53,928 bases of DNA, from positions 1-53,928 of the forward strand of contig HF989722.1 in the NCBI GenBank assembly GCA_000431315.1, given 5' to 3'. This document shows, piece after piece, positions 1 through 8,527 of the stretch; position 1 is the first letter of the stretch; each line of letters starts with the position of its first letter. The translations under genes and the position numbers were made by a program. The notes under the pieces are model-generated. The model was not told the DNA's origin and made no database searches. It was given only the letters and a program-made list of their open reading frames with translations. Source of the stretch: Brachyspira sp. CAG:484 (lineage in GTDB: Bacteria; Cyanobacteriota; Vampirovibrionia; Gastranaerophilales; Gastranaerophilaceae).

Positions 1-28
1 AGGTGCTACTGCTTTGCGTTATCTGTTT

Positions 29-146
29 ATTTTTTCTCAAGCTCGTTTCCGCTATTGCCTCGAAAACAAATATATTTTCTTAGTTGTTTTTATCGCGTCC
101 GCTTAGTATAAGCAAGAGCACAGCGGAAGCGTGTTTGAGAAAAAAT
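29..146 (+). other. Three-way-junction-like folded segment, possible structured RNA
   Basis: Arm 29-53 pairs with arm 122-146 over 24 of 25 positions. Two of the pairs are G-U wobbles when read as plus-strand RNA, and these would be A-C mismatches in minus-strand RNA. Inside the loop lie two smaller hairpins: 63-69 with 84-90 (7 bp), and 101-105 with 109-113 (5 bp, loop GTA). Together they make an outer stem with two inner stems. No protein-coding frame explains it. It could be a structured RNA, or a repeat end that broke the assembly here. Confidence 0.4.
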
Positions 147-230
147 ATATAATATCTATTCTATCATGCTTTCCTCTGCTTTTTTATTATAAGCTATTTT
201 CTTCCCTCTTTCAAGACTTTTGTTAAGATG

Positions 231-259
231 ATGACAAATTTAAGAAATTGAATTATAAT
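231..259 (+). promoter_or_regulatory. Sigma-70-type promoter of the PilZ gene
   Basis: ATGACA (231-236) and TATAAT (254-259) are separated by 17 bases. The ribosome-binding site GAGGA (276-280) lies before the ATG at 288. Confidence 0.6.
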
Positions 260-287
260 TAAGAAAGAATTAAATGAGGACTAAAGA

Positions 288-878
288 ATGAGAGAATTAC
301 TTGAAAAAGGTCAAAGAGTTATAATGGTTCCGGCAGATTTTAAGTTTGCCAACAAAGGTGTAATTACAGATGTAAACCCGCAAGGCTTCAGTCTTGAATT
401 GGAATATAAACCTGATGGTATTCTTAAAAGTAATTACTGTGAATTTTATCTTGATACCAAAAACGGAACTTTGTACTTTGATTCTTATGCAAAATCTATT
501 GAGGGTAACACTCTTTTAATTGCAAACCCTGCTAAACATAAGTTCTTGCAAAGAAGACGGTTTACACGTATCAAATTTGTGCATGACGTTGAGTTATATA
601 CAGACAATGTAAACCATAAAATAACTACTCTGGATATTTCAGCAGGCGGTATGAAATTTAAAACATCTGAAAATGTTAATATAGAAGACGAATACAAAGT
701 CACATTGCCTTTGACTGAAGAGATGAAGGTTACCTGCAAATATATACCGATACGAATTGAGAAAGGCGATGACGGCATATATACTCATTCAGGACGTTTT
801 GCCTTCTTTGATAACAAAGACAAAATGACATTAATTCAGTATTGCGCAAAACGAAGCATTGAAATTAAAAATAAATAG
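288..878 (+). CDS. PilZ domain protein (YcgR-like cyclic-di-GMP sensor)
   Basis: A 196-residue cytoplasmic protein with a YcgR-N-like beta-rich front half and a PilZ domain in the back half. The PilZ signature is visible: RRFTR at residues 90-94 (the RxxxR arm) and D116-x-S118-x-x-G121. These residues bind cyclic di-GMP in characterised PilZ proteins. The start has a good ribosome-binding site (GAGGA) and its own promoter. The next gene begins two bases after the stop, so the two are probably co-transcribed. No flagellar genes are nearby; a role in surface behaviour, polysaccharide or pili is inference. Confident on family, not on output. Confidence 0.88.
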   Translation: MRELLEKGQRVIMVPADFKFANKGVITDVNPQGFSLELEYKPDGILKSNYCEFYLDTKNGTLYFDSYAKSIEGNTLLIANPAKHKFLQRRRFTRIKFVHDVELYTDNVNHKITTLDISAGGMKFKTSENVNIEDEYKVTLPLTEEMKVTCKYIPIRIEKGDDGIYTHSGRFAFFDNKDKMTLIQYCAKRSIEIKNK

Positions 879-880
879 AT

Positions 881-1921
881 ATGGGTTTAGTAAATTTATT
901 AAGAAAAACATGCCGTAAAACATTATTCACAACACCTTCTCATGGGCAGAGATTTTTTATATATCATAAACTGAGAAATCTTTATAAGTATGACATTTCT
1001 GAAACTGATGCTTACAACCCTCAGGAAGCCCTTTCTAAGGCTCAGGAAGCTGCTGCAAAGATTTACGGGACTAAATCTACAGGTTTTTTAACAAACGGCT
1101 CCACAAGCGGGATAATCGCCTCAGTTTTAACCTGCACAGAACAAGGTGATAAAGTTCTTATATGGAAAGGAGCACATCCTTGCCATGCTAATGCAGTAAG
1201 GCTTGCCGGAGCAGTACCGGTTTATTATGATCTTGACATAAATGATAAATTTGGAGTTCCACTCGCAGTTAATCCAATATTGATAGAAAATATTTTAAAA
1301 AAAGAACAGATTAAAGCTTTAATTGTTACCTCCCCGACTTATGAGGGAATTGTATCTGATATTAAAGCTATTAAAAAAGTATGTAAACAATACGGAACCT
1401 ATTTAATTGTTGATGAAGCTCATGGTGCTTTATATCCGTTTTCTGAAAATCTGCCGCAGAGTGCAGTAAAAGATGCTGATTTTACAGTTCAATCTTTACA
1501 CAAAACAGCAGGCGGACTTAATCCCACAGCCCTGCTTCATTGCAGCTGCGGGCTTGATGTGTCGGAAGCTTTAAGCTTGATAAATACCACCTCTCCATCC
1601 TATCCGCTTCTTGCTTCAATTGAGGCAAATATAAATTATCTAAATTCAAAACGCGGACGTAAAAATCTGGAAAATATTATCTCAACAATTAAAACATTAA
1701 GGTCAGAATGCAAAAACTGCGAATTTTTCGGAGATGATATTACCAAAATTCTTGTAAAACACCCTAATTACAACGGTTATGAACTTTCTGAAATATTATT
1801 TGAAAAATACAATATTGAAGATGAAAAAACAAACGATAAATCAATAATGCTTTTGTGCGGAATTGGGACTTCAACAAAAAATATAAACAGGCTGTTTAAC
1901 GCGTTAAACAGGATAAAATAA
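881..1921 (+). CDS. Short Orn/Lys/Arg decarboxylase family PLP enzyme
   Basis: This fold-type I PLP-dependent protein belongs to the Orn/Lys/Arg decarboxylase major-domain family. The motif SPTYEG is at about 151-156. The cofactor Asp and His are in DEAHG (D178, H181), and the Schiff-base lysine is K208 in SLHKTAGG. Family members of the Bacillus type are usually about 480 residues. This one is 346 and keeps only a short tail after the PLP domain, so the C-terminal domain is reduced. The substrate cannot be read from the sequence. Arginine or lysine decarboxylation for polyamines or acid resistance would be typical. It follows the PilZ gene by two bases with no clear ribosome-binding site, which suggests translational coupling. 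Confidence 0.85.
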   Translation: MGLVNLLRKTCRKTLFTTPSHGQRFFIYHKLRNLYKYDISETDAYNPQEALSKAQEAAAKIYGTKSTGFLTNGSTSGIIASVLTCTEQGDKVLIWKGAHPCHANAVRLAGAVPVYYDLDINDKFGVPLAVNPILIENILKKEQIKALIVTSPTYEGIVSDIKAIKKVCKQYGTYLIVDEAHGALYPFSENLPQSAVKDADFTVQSLHKTAGGLNPTALLHCSCGLDVSEALSLINTTSPSYPLLASIEANINYLNSKRGRKNLENIISTIKTLRSECKNCEFFGDDITKILVKHPNYNGYELSEILFEKYNIEDEKTNDKSIMLLCGIGTSTKNINRLFNALNRIK

Positions 1922-2038
1922 ATGTTACATTTTGTAAAATTTGACCGTTAGTTTTTAAAGATTTTACCCTAAAAAGCCGTAACCCATAGTAAGAATATGT
2001 TACGATAAGAAATTTTGGAAAGGAAAAAGTCGTAAACT

Positions 2039-4090
2039 ATGGGATTGGCAGCATCACAAGCTAGATTATTATCAATCACCTCTCGTATGGCTGACAACGA
2101 GTTGAGATCACAGATAATTAATAATGCTAAAATGCGCCTCACTTCTGAAAGCTCTCAGGCAAGTGAGGAGTATGTTGATGCTTTAAATAAAACCCAGTTA
2201 ATGATGAAAAATTACAACACAGCCGGAGAATCCCAGTACCAAAACCTGACATTTAACAGTTTGACTGCATACAGCGCATATAATAACCAGTACGGCTTAA
2301 AAGATAAGAGCGGACAACTCCTTGTATCAGAAACTGATGCAGCAAGATTTGAAGAAGCATTCAAAGCTGCAGAACAGGATGAATCAATACTTGAAGGTGA
2401 TACAGATGGTTTGAATGCAAAAGCCCTTGAAGAATTTTTGAAATCATATGGTCTTGTAAAAGCAACTACTTACTTTGAAAATCAGGATGTGTTTAAAATT
2501 GATCCAAATATACAAAAGATGTTTGAAGGCGACATGATATTCAATACAGATGGAACAAGAGTATCAGGTATTCACTATGGCTATGAACTTTCAAAAACAT
2601 CTACAGAATATGGCATCTACCTTGAATTACTTGACGACTACCACAAAAAAAGTGACGCTTACACTAACGCGACAATAAAAGAAATGCAAGATACCGTATA
2701 TGGAACAACCGGTAACGGTGACACATATAAGAACTGGTATAATAAAATGGCAGAGCTGGATGCTGTGTTTGAAACTGAAGATGACGGAAATGGCAACGAA
2801 CACATTAAAGCCCCGGCAGATGCTGTATCTCAGGCACAGCAATTAAGACAGGCTATGCAGGAGATTTATAATGCCCTCAAAGGCAGTCTGAAGAAAACTG
2901 AAGAAGGCGGAGATGGTACATTTGCTAATGCAATGGATGAATACCTTTCTATGCCGAACGTAGGTGATGTTCAATACGAAGAAGTCGGTGTTGCTCAAAA
3001 CCGTGTTCCTATGGGGACAATTGATGCTGTTAACAAACAGGTAATTTATGATGAAACCATGTTAGAGGGTCTTGACCAGGATAGTTTGGATTCTAACGGA
3101 TTGCCGCCACTTAATGAAACATTACCTGGAGATTACCTGGACGGCAGCTATACAGAAGTTATTAAAAGTACAGTAACAGATGTTGAATATGTTGAATCTA
3201 CAATTGCTATGTGGCAATATTTCCAGTCAAACATTATGAATGCTCTGGAAAGAAGCAATTTTGCAAAAGGCAGTGAAGCTCAAACTGCAAAAGCAGAGTA
3301 TGAAGCCGCAGCTAAAAAATTATCAATGTTCATCTTTGGTCAGGATGTTGGAAAAGAATTCTATGACAAACTTGATGATATGGAATGGTGCGCAGGCAAA
3401 CAGGTTTGGGATGAAGAAACTAAAATGTGGGGTACAATATTCCCGACAACTGCACTTGATCCAAGTGAAGGCGGCGTAGTTATTGATGACGAATCTAAAT
3501 GGATCGACGTACCTCTTGAAGTTACAACAACAGATCCGGTAACAGGTGAAAAAACAACTACTACGGTTAACACAAAATATCAACCAAACTTCCAGGCAAT
3601 CTTGGATGTATATTTATGTGAAAAGATGATGGAAGAGTACGGTGTTCCTAAATACACCTGGGTTGATGTTAACAATCCTAATGAAAATGCCGATGCTAAA
3701 GCTCAGTGGTACACAAATTTATTTGAAAGAATGATGGAAGGCGGTTATAAAGCTCTTGAAAACGGTCTTGCTTCAAGTTCTGAATGGCTGCAGTTTGCAT
3801 TAGAAAGCGGATTAATATCAATGGAACAGGTCAACGATGACAATAACTGGGTTTCTACTATGTATACAAATTGTAGCGATATTACAGAATCCTCAGTAGA
3901 TATTGATATTACAAAGGCTGAAGCTGAATACAATAAAGCCATGAATAAAATTGAAGCTAAAGATAAACGCTACGATTTAGAATTAAAAAATATTGATACA
4001 GAACACCAATCTTTACAGACAGAATACGATTCAATCAAGTCTGTAATTGATAAAAACGTAGAGCGAAACTTCAAGTATTTTAACGCATAA
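2039..4090 (+). CDS. Large protein of unknown function with helical N- and C-terminal ends
   Basis: A 683-residue acidic protein without a recognised family. The first 60 residues (starting MGLAASQARLLSITSRM) are helical, Asn/Gln/Ser-rich and lack a signal peptide. The last 60 residues form a heptad-rich coiled coil. The middle is long and varied. I recall similar starts in hypothetical proteins of Gastranaerophilales genomes. The plan of conserved helical ends around a variable core resembles flagellins and hook-associated proteins, but no flagellar motif is certain, so this is only an analogy. The start has a ribosome-binding site (GGAAAGGA) about 12 bases upstream. It appears to be a single-gene unit followed by a hairpin at 4095. 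Confidence 0.8.
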   Translation: MGLAASQARLLSITSRMADNELRSQIINNAKMRLTSESSQASEEYVDALNKTQLMMKNYNTAGESQYQNLTFNSLTAYSAYNNQYGLKDKSGQLLVSETDAARFEEAFKAAEQDESILEGDTDGLNAKALEEFLKSYGLVKATTYFENQDVFKIDPNIQKMFEGDMIFNTDGTRVSGIHYGYELSKTSTEYGIYLELLDDYHKKSDAYTNATIKEMQDTVYGTTGNGDTYKNWYNKMAELDAVFETEDDGNGNEHIKAPADAVSQAQQLRQAMQEIYNALKGSLKKTEEGGDGTFANAMDEYLSMPNVGDVQYEEVGVAQNRVPMGTIDAVNKQVIYDETMLEGLDQDSLDSNGLPPLNETLPGDYLDGSYTEVIKSTVTDVEYVESTIAMWQYFQSNIMNALERSNFAKGSEAQTAKAEYEAAAKKLSMFIFGQDVGKEFYDKLDDMEWCAGKQVWDEETKMWGTIFPTTALDPSEGGVVIDDESKWIDVPLEVTTTDPVTGEKTTTTVNTKYQPNFQAILDVYLCEKMMEEYGVPKYTWVDVNNPNENADAKAQWYTNLFERMMEGGYKALENGLASSSEWLQFALESGLISMEQVNDDNNWVSTMYTNCSDITESSVDIDITKAEAEYNKAMNKIEAKDKRYDLELKNIDTEHQSLQTEYDSIKSVIDKNVERNFKYFNA

Positions 4091-4094
4091 AGAA

Positions 4095-4117
4095 AATCTT
4101 TATACGATATAAAGATT
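4095..4117. repeat. Perfect inverted repeat after the 683-residue gene
   Basis: Arms 4095-4104 and 4108-4117 are perfectly complementary with a 3-base loop. There is no run of T after it, so it is not a classical intrinsic terminator. It may stabilise the 3' end of the upstream message. Confidence 0.5.
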
Positions 4118-4193
4118 ATGTAAGGAAATCAAAGTTCATAATTATTTTGAATTATAATAAGAACATAGGTTAGAAAAATAATTGGAGATAATT

Positions 4194-4478
4194 ATGGAAA
4201 CAGTTAATGAAATTCTTACAAAGTTAGAAAATGCAGATAACACCACTAAAAATGAACTTGAAAATAAATTAGTTGAACAAGGAACAGAAGTTTTGCCTCA
4301 ATTAGTTGACCAGTTACAGGTTGTAAGAGGTATCAAAAGAGGTGTTGTTGCTATGACTTTAATCAGAATCGGCGATGCTTCCATTAAATATCTTGAAAAA
4401 GCTGCTCAGGAAAACAAAGATTTTGAGTGGGTTGCAGAATACTTAATCAGAGAAATTAAAGGCGAAATTGCCGCTTAA
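4194..4478 (+). CDS. Small HEAT-like helical protein
   Basis: A 94-residue all-helical protein. Its pattern (LPQLVDQLQV, RGVVAMTLIRIGD, SIKYLEKAA) resembles two HEAT or PBS-lyase-like repeats, which usually mediate protein contacts. I chose ATG 4194 over an in-frame TTG at 4182 because the ribosome-binding site GGAG at 4184-4187 lies between them, 6 bases before the ATG. No catalytic residues are seen and no partner is obvious. A strong terminator follows. Confidence 0.75.
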   Translation: METVNEILTKLENADNTTKNELENKLVEQGTEVLPQLVDQLQVVRGIKRGVVAMTLIRIGDASIKYLEKAAQENKDFEWVAEYLIREIKGEIAA

Positions 4479-4501
4479 TAATAAAACTTTTATGTACAAC
4501 T

Positions 4502-4530
4502 AAAAGCCTGCCTAAAGAGCAGGCTTTTTT
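4502..4530 (+). terminator. Intrinsic terminator
   Basis: AAAAGCCTGC (4502-4511) pairs with GCAGGCTTTT (4519-4528) and is followed by more T. Confidence 0.85.
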
Positions 4531-4547
4531 GTGTTAGAATATATTTT

Positions 4548-6059
4548 ATGGATAAGTGTAAACCTTTTTTGTTTTATATAACTTTATTTTTGTTGATAGC
4601 TGCTATTTGTGTGAATGCACCACATTATGATTTTGACTTATGGGCGCGGTTAATAGCAGGAATGGGAGTTATTGACGGCGGGCATGTTTTAAAACAGGAT
4701 TTTCTCTCATACACGCCTACACATATCTGGTATGACCATGAATACGGGTCAGGTGTTGTGTTCTATTCTTTTTTAAAGCTATTTGGACCGTACAGTCTTA
4801 TTATTTTGGAAATCATTTTATACTTTGGAATATTTTTTACTGCCTCCAGGGTTATAAAGCTAAGAAGCAGTATTTGTCCATACAACCTCTTGTTTTATCT
4901 TTTCCCTGTTATGGCTCTGGTTGAAAACTTCAACAATCCTATAAGATGCCATCTGTTCAGCTTTTTACTTTTTGCCGTTTTTATTTATATTCTAGAACTT
5001 GCAAGAAAAGGAAAGAGCAAACCGCTGTTTTTAATCCCTTTGCTGGTAATCCTCTGGAATAATTTACATGGAGGAGTTGTGGCAGGCATCGGACTTGTGT
5101 TCATGTATGCAGTTGGAGAATTTCTTAATAAAAAACCGGTAAAAAAATATATTATTACCCTGCTTGTGTCTGTTCCAGTTTTAATAATCAATCCTTGGGG
5201 GTATGATTATATAAAATTCCTGCTTATGGCAAACACAATGAAACGTCCGGATGTTACTGAATGGTGGGGGTTATTTTCAAAATTTCACTTATTCAGACAA
5301 ATTCCATTCAAAATATTCATGTTTGGAACACTTGCATCAGAGCTGATATTATTCTTTAAAGACAGAATGTATAAAAATTTAAAAGAGTGGTATGTTAATC
5401 TTGATAAGACAAAATTTATAGTTCTTGCAGCAACATTATATCTTGCAGTGTCACATATTAAACTTCTGCCGTTTTTTGCAATTGCAGGAACGTGTTTTAT
5501 GTATGAAGACTTTTATAAGCTTGTAAAAGATATAAAAATGCCGGTATGGAAGGATAAAGTTATTTATTCTGCATTTTTATTCATTACATTATTCACATTT
5601 TTGAGCAAAGATATTTCTGTACCTCTAAATACAGAAGCCTATCCGGTAAAAGAAATCGAATTTATAAAGATTAACAATATAAAAGGAAATCTTCTGATAA
5701 ATTTCGGACTTGGAAGTTATGCCTCCTACAAACTATATCCGCAGAATCTTATATTTATGGATGGACGATATGAAGAAGTATATTACGAGGGAATGGTTCC
5801 GTTGTTGAAAAAATTCTACCTGGTTAATCCATACTGGAACGAAATACTCGAAAAATTTCCTCCGGATGTAATGGTTATAGAAAAATATTATCCAATCTAC
5901 GAGGTATTGAGCAAATCAAAAGTTTGGTGTAATGTATTTGAGGGTGAAGTTTTCGGGGTATTTGTACCTGCTGGGGAGAAAAAACAAACCTATAAAATGC
6001 CTTCAAATGATATTCAGTATTACAAAAATACATTATTTGATACATCTATAAAATTTTAA
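4548..6059 (+). CDS. Polytopic membrane protein, GT-C-like topology
   Basis: A 503-residue protein with about ten hydrophobic segments and a soluble C-terminal tail of roughly 120 residues. After the first membrane segment comes a loop with HYDFDLWARL, rich in acidic residues. GT-C glycosyltransferases such as ArnT/PMT-like enzymes carry catalytic acidic residues in the same place. That resemblance is positional only, so the enzymatic role is unproven. There is no ribosome-binding site. A TAGAAT box at 4535-4540 lies 7 bases before the ATG, which fits a leaderless message. The patatin gene follows after 19 bases but has its own -10 box. Confidence 0.75.
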   Translation: MDKCKPFLFYITLFLLIAAICVNAPHYDFDLWARLIAGMGVIDGGHVLKQDFLSYTPTHIWYDHEYGSGVVFYSFLKLFGPYSLIILEIILYFGIFFTASRVIKLRSSICPYNLLFYLFPVMALVENFNNPIRCHLFSFLLFAVFIYILELARKGKSKPLFLIPLLVILWNNLHGGVVAGIGLVFMYAVGEFLNKKPVKKYIITLLVSVPVLIINPWGYDYIKFLLMANTMKRPDVTEWWGLFSKFHLFRQIPFKIFMFGTLASELILFFKDRMYKNLKEWYVNLDKTKFIVLAATLYLAVSHIKLLPFFAIAGTCFMYEDFYKLVKDIKMPVWKDKVIYSAFLFITLFTFLSKDISVPLNTEAYPVKEIEFIKINNIKGNLLINFGLGSYASYKLYPQNLIFMDGRYEEVYYEGMVPLLKKFYLVNPYWNEILEKFPPDVMVIEKYYPIYEVLSKSKVWCNVFEGEVFGVFVPAGEKKQTYKMPSNDIQYYKNTLFDTSIKF

Positions 6060-6066
6060 TTTAGAG

Positions 6067-6072
6067 TATAAT
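6067..6072 (+). promoter_or_regulatory. -10 box placed for a leaderless transcript
   Basis: TATAAT ends 6 bases before the ATG at 6079. Transcription would start at or next to the start codon. No ribosome-binding site is present. Confidence 0.5.
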
Positions 6073-6078
6073 GCACAT

Positions 6079-7278
6079 ATGAAAAATAAATCTTTTGAAT
6101 ACACATGCCTTTTCGGAGGAGGAGCAATAAGAGGAGCTGCATATTGCGGAACAGTAAAAGCAATGGAGGAATTAGGAATTAATCCTAACACTGTTGCTGG
6201 TTCTTCTGTAGGTTCTATTATTGCAGCACTGTTTGCTGTCGGTTATTCTGCTAAGGAACTCAGAGAAATCTTTATGCAGGTAAATTTTGAATTATTCAGC
6301 GATATACAGTTTGCATTAGGACCGCAATTTGCTTTGAGTAAAGGGGAAGTGTTCCTTGACTGGATAAGAGATTTAATAGAGAAAAAATATTACGGCAAAT
6401 CATACAAAAAAGGAACGCATAAATCTGTGACATTTGCAGATATTAACAAAAATCTTGTTATTATAACAACAGATTTATCAAGCTTTCACTGCAAAGAATT
6501 TTCAAAGTCTGAAACCCCCGATTTTGAAATCGCTACAGCAGTAAGAATTTCATGCAGTATGCCTGGTCTAATGAAGCCTATAGAATATAATAACAGGGTA
6601 CTTGTTGATGGAGATCTTCAAAAAGGTTCTCCTATGTGGAAGCTTTCAAAAAATTTACAGCCTGAGAATGAACGAGTACTTGAATTTAGACTTGAAGGCG
6701 ACTTTGAAGGCAATGATAAAAATACAATCGAATATATAAATTCTTTATACAGCTATGCAACATCAATTGCAACGGAATTTATAATGAGTATTTATAACGA
6801 AAAAGATAAGTATGATTATATTGTAATCAATACAGGAGATGTAAACATAGTAGACTTCAATATGCCAAAAGATAAGCGTTCAAATCTTATGGAAATTGGT
6901 TACGCGCAAACTATGGAATATTTTAAGAAAATACTTCCTCTCAAAAAGTCAAGGCTTGCTGAGATATATTTGGAATTATCAAATAAGCTTAAGAAAATGA
7001 AAAAAAATATTACAACAAATAATATTTCTAAAGCAAAATCAGTTCTTGGAGATATGTTCGTGTACGTTTGCGACTATGTGAACATAATTGATGAGAAAGA
7101 TTATTTGAAACTAAAAGAATTTAAAGAGGTTTTTGCCGGTAATATTGCATATCCGGCACTATTCGGCAAGACAAAGATAAAAAATGAAAATCTTGTCATG
7201 GCTGTTCTTGAACAAACCCAGCAGCAAATAAGTGATAAGGCAGAAGAGCTGGCATCTTATGCTCAAATAAATGTTTGA
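6079..7278 (+). CDS. Patatin-like phospholipase
   Basis: A lipid acyl hydrolase with the patatin Ser-Asp dyad. The oxyanion loop GGGAIRG is at 13-19, the nucleophile elbow is G41-S-S43-V-G45, and the catalytic Asp is in DGD (177-179), where most relatives have DG-G/A. The domain covers about residues 8-210. The remaining 190 residues are helical and not assigned. No signal peptide is seen, so the protein is probably cytosolic or exported by another route. It would cleave acyl chains from phospholipids, but the substrate is unknown. The start is chosen from the first ATG behind a TATAAT box. Confidence 0.88.
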   Translation: MKNKSFEYTCLFGGGAIRGAAYCGTVKAMEELGINPNTVAGSSVGSIIAALFAVGYSAKELREIFMQVNFELFSDIQFALGPQFALSKGEVFLDWIRDLIEKKYYGKSYKKGTHKSVTFADINKNLVIITTDLSSFHCKEFSKSETPDFEIATAVRISCSMPGLMKPIEYNNRVLVDGDLQKGSPMWKLSKNLQPENERVLEFRLEGDFEGNDKNTIEYINSLYSYATSIATEFIMSIYNEKDKYDYIVINTGDVNIVDFNMPKDKRSNLMEIGYAQTMEYFKKILPLKKSRLAEIYLELSNKLKKMKKNITTNNISKAKSVLGDMFVYVCDYVNIIDEKDYLKLKEFKEVFAGNIAYPALFGKTKIKNENLVMAVLEQTQQQISDKAEELASYAQINV

Positions 7279-7303
7279 CATTCTGTTTTGTTTTGCTTAA
7301 AAT
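7275..7303 (+). promoter_or_regulatory. Promoter of tRNA-Leu
   Basis: Consensus TTGACA (7275-7280), a 17-base spacer and TAAAAT (7298-7303). The -35 box overlaps the end of the patatin gene. The expected start is about 20 bases before the tRNA. Confidence 0.75.
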
Positions 7304-7329
7304 AAAAAATGTGATTGAAAATTAAATAA

Positions 7330-7416
7330 GCCCTGGTGGCGGAATCGGTAGACGCGTTGGACTTAAAATCCAATTGGGTGAATAACTCAGTGCCAGTTCA
7401 AGTCTGGCCCAGGGCA
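7330..7416 (+). tRNA. tRNA-Leu(UAA)
   Basis: An 87-base class II tRNA. Acceptor arms GCCCTGG and CCAGGGC pair perfectly. The anticodon stem TTGGA/TCCAA encloses CTTAAAA with anticodon TAA. A long variable arm and a T-arm GCCAG/CTGGC with TTCAAGT follow. The discriminator is A at 7416, and the CCA tail is not encoded. Confidence 0.97.
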
Positions 7417-7422
7417 TATTTT

Positions 7423-7450
7423 AAAACTTCCTGATAAAGGAAGTTTTATT
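7423..7450 (+). terminator. Intrinsic terminator after tRNA-Leu
   Basis: AAAACTTCC (7423-7431) pairs with GGAAGTTTT (7439-7447), then T-rich sequence. Confidence 0.8.
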
Positions 7451-7540
7451 TTATATTAATTATTAAGAATTGTTAACCGTCAAAACGCCTGTAACATAAG
7501 GGGTTTCAAATTTATTTATGATGCGGTAGCAATATTTATC

Positions 7541-7572
7541 AGTATCTACTTTTTATATATATAGTATATAAT
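7541..7572 (+). promoter_or_regulatory. AGTATNTACT promoter element, copy 1
   Basis: AGTATCTACT (7541-7550) is a one-base variant of the palindrome found upstream of the genes at 15646 and 16935. A TATAAT box is at 7567-7572. The element starts 48 bases before the ATG. Confidence 0.5.
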
Positions 7573-7588
7573 AAAAAGAGGACATTCT

Positions 7589-8524
7589 ATGGGCTTTAGC
7601 TTAAACAATTTAAGTAATTCATTGCTAAAAATGGGCAGCAGCTTTTTGCAAATGGGAACATTTTACGCAGCAACCAAAGCTATGAATCATGGATGCGGCG
7701 GTTCAGTATTTGGCGGCTGTTGTGGAGGCGGAGGCTACTATGGAGGATATTACGGAGGAACAATATACAATGGCGGCATATATGGTTCTGGTTACGGTTT
7801 AGGACAAATTGCCGCAGACAGATATATGATGGGACAGGCTTATGGTCAGGGTGCAGCATTGTATCAGCAAATTTCCATGCTTAATTCCGCCTCACCAATG
7901 ATGTTTAACCCTATGATGAATTTCAATACTTTTAATACAACAACAACCTCTACAACGCAGCAAACCCTTGAAAAAACAAACAATCCAGCTGCGGATAAAG
8001 TAGCTGAGGAACAGGATACTTCTTTAGCTGAAGCTTTTGAACAAAATGTTAAAGATAAAAAAGATACACAGTTCGTAAGCTCAGATTGGAAAGATATGCC
8101 TGAAGGCATAGAAAAGAACGATATTCACATGGATTCTTCAGACGAGTTTGGCAAGTCATATATTATGCACATGGACAAAACAGCAGGGAATTCAGATGGA
8201 GAGATTACTCTTGATGAATTTAAAGCATACAATATAAAAACTGATTTAGGTGCAAATGCTACTGACGATCTGAAAAAAGCAGCTAATACAAGTTCAGAAA
8301 TCATATTCAAAAAGTTAGATCAGAACGGTGACGGCAAGCTTGATTGGAAAGAAATGTCTTCAATGTTTACCGTATATGACTCACTGTCTGATGGCAAGTA
8401 TGACGGAGTTATCACAAGTAAAGAACTTGAAACAGGCAATAAGCTTATGCTAGATGCGAATAATTTAACAATTGATAAAAAACTCCGCAGTGCTTATAAC
8501 GATTTATACGGCCAGGCAGAATAA
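7589..8524 (+). CDS. Gly-rich EF-hand calcium-binding-type protein
   Basis: A 311-residue protein. Residues about 30-70 are Gly/Tyr-rich with Cys (GGCCGGGGYYGGYYGG), followed by a Met/Asn/Thr-rich linker. The C-terminal half has EF-hand loops: one in DKTAGNSDGEITLDEF, a canonical one in DQNGDGKLDWKEM, and a degenerate third in DGKYDGVITSKEL. EF-hands bind calcium; in bacteria such proteins are often at the surface. There is no classical signal peptide, only a hydrophobic patch at about 10-25. The ribosome-binding site is GAGGA. The glycine-rich head and the shared promoter element link it to the genes at 15646 and 16935. Confidence 0.8.
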   Translation: MGFSLNNLSNSLLKMGSSFLQMGTFYAATKAMNHGCGGSVFGGCCGGGGYYGGYYGGTIYNGGIYGSGYGLGQIAADRYMMGQAYGQGAALYQQISMLNSASPMMFNPMMNFNTFNTTTTSTTQQTLEKTNNPAADKVAEEQDTSLAEAFEQNVKDKKDTQFVSSDWKDMPEGIEKNDIHMDSSDEFGKSYIMHMDKTAGNSDGEITLDEFKAYNIKTDLGANATDDLKKAANTSSEIIFKKLDQNGDGKLDWKEMSSMFTVYDSLSDGKYDGVITSKELETGNKLMLDANNLTIDKKLRSAYNDLYGQAE

Positions 8525-8527
8525 TAC

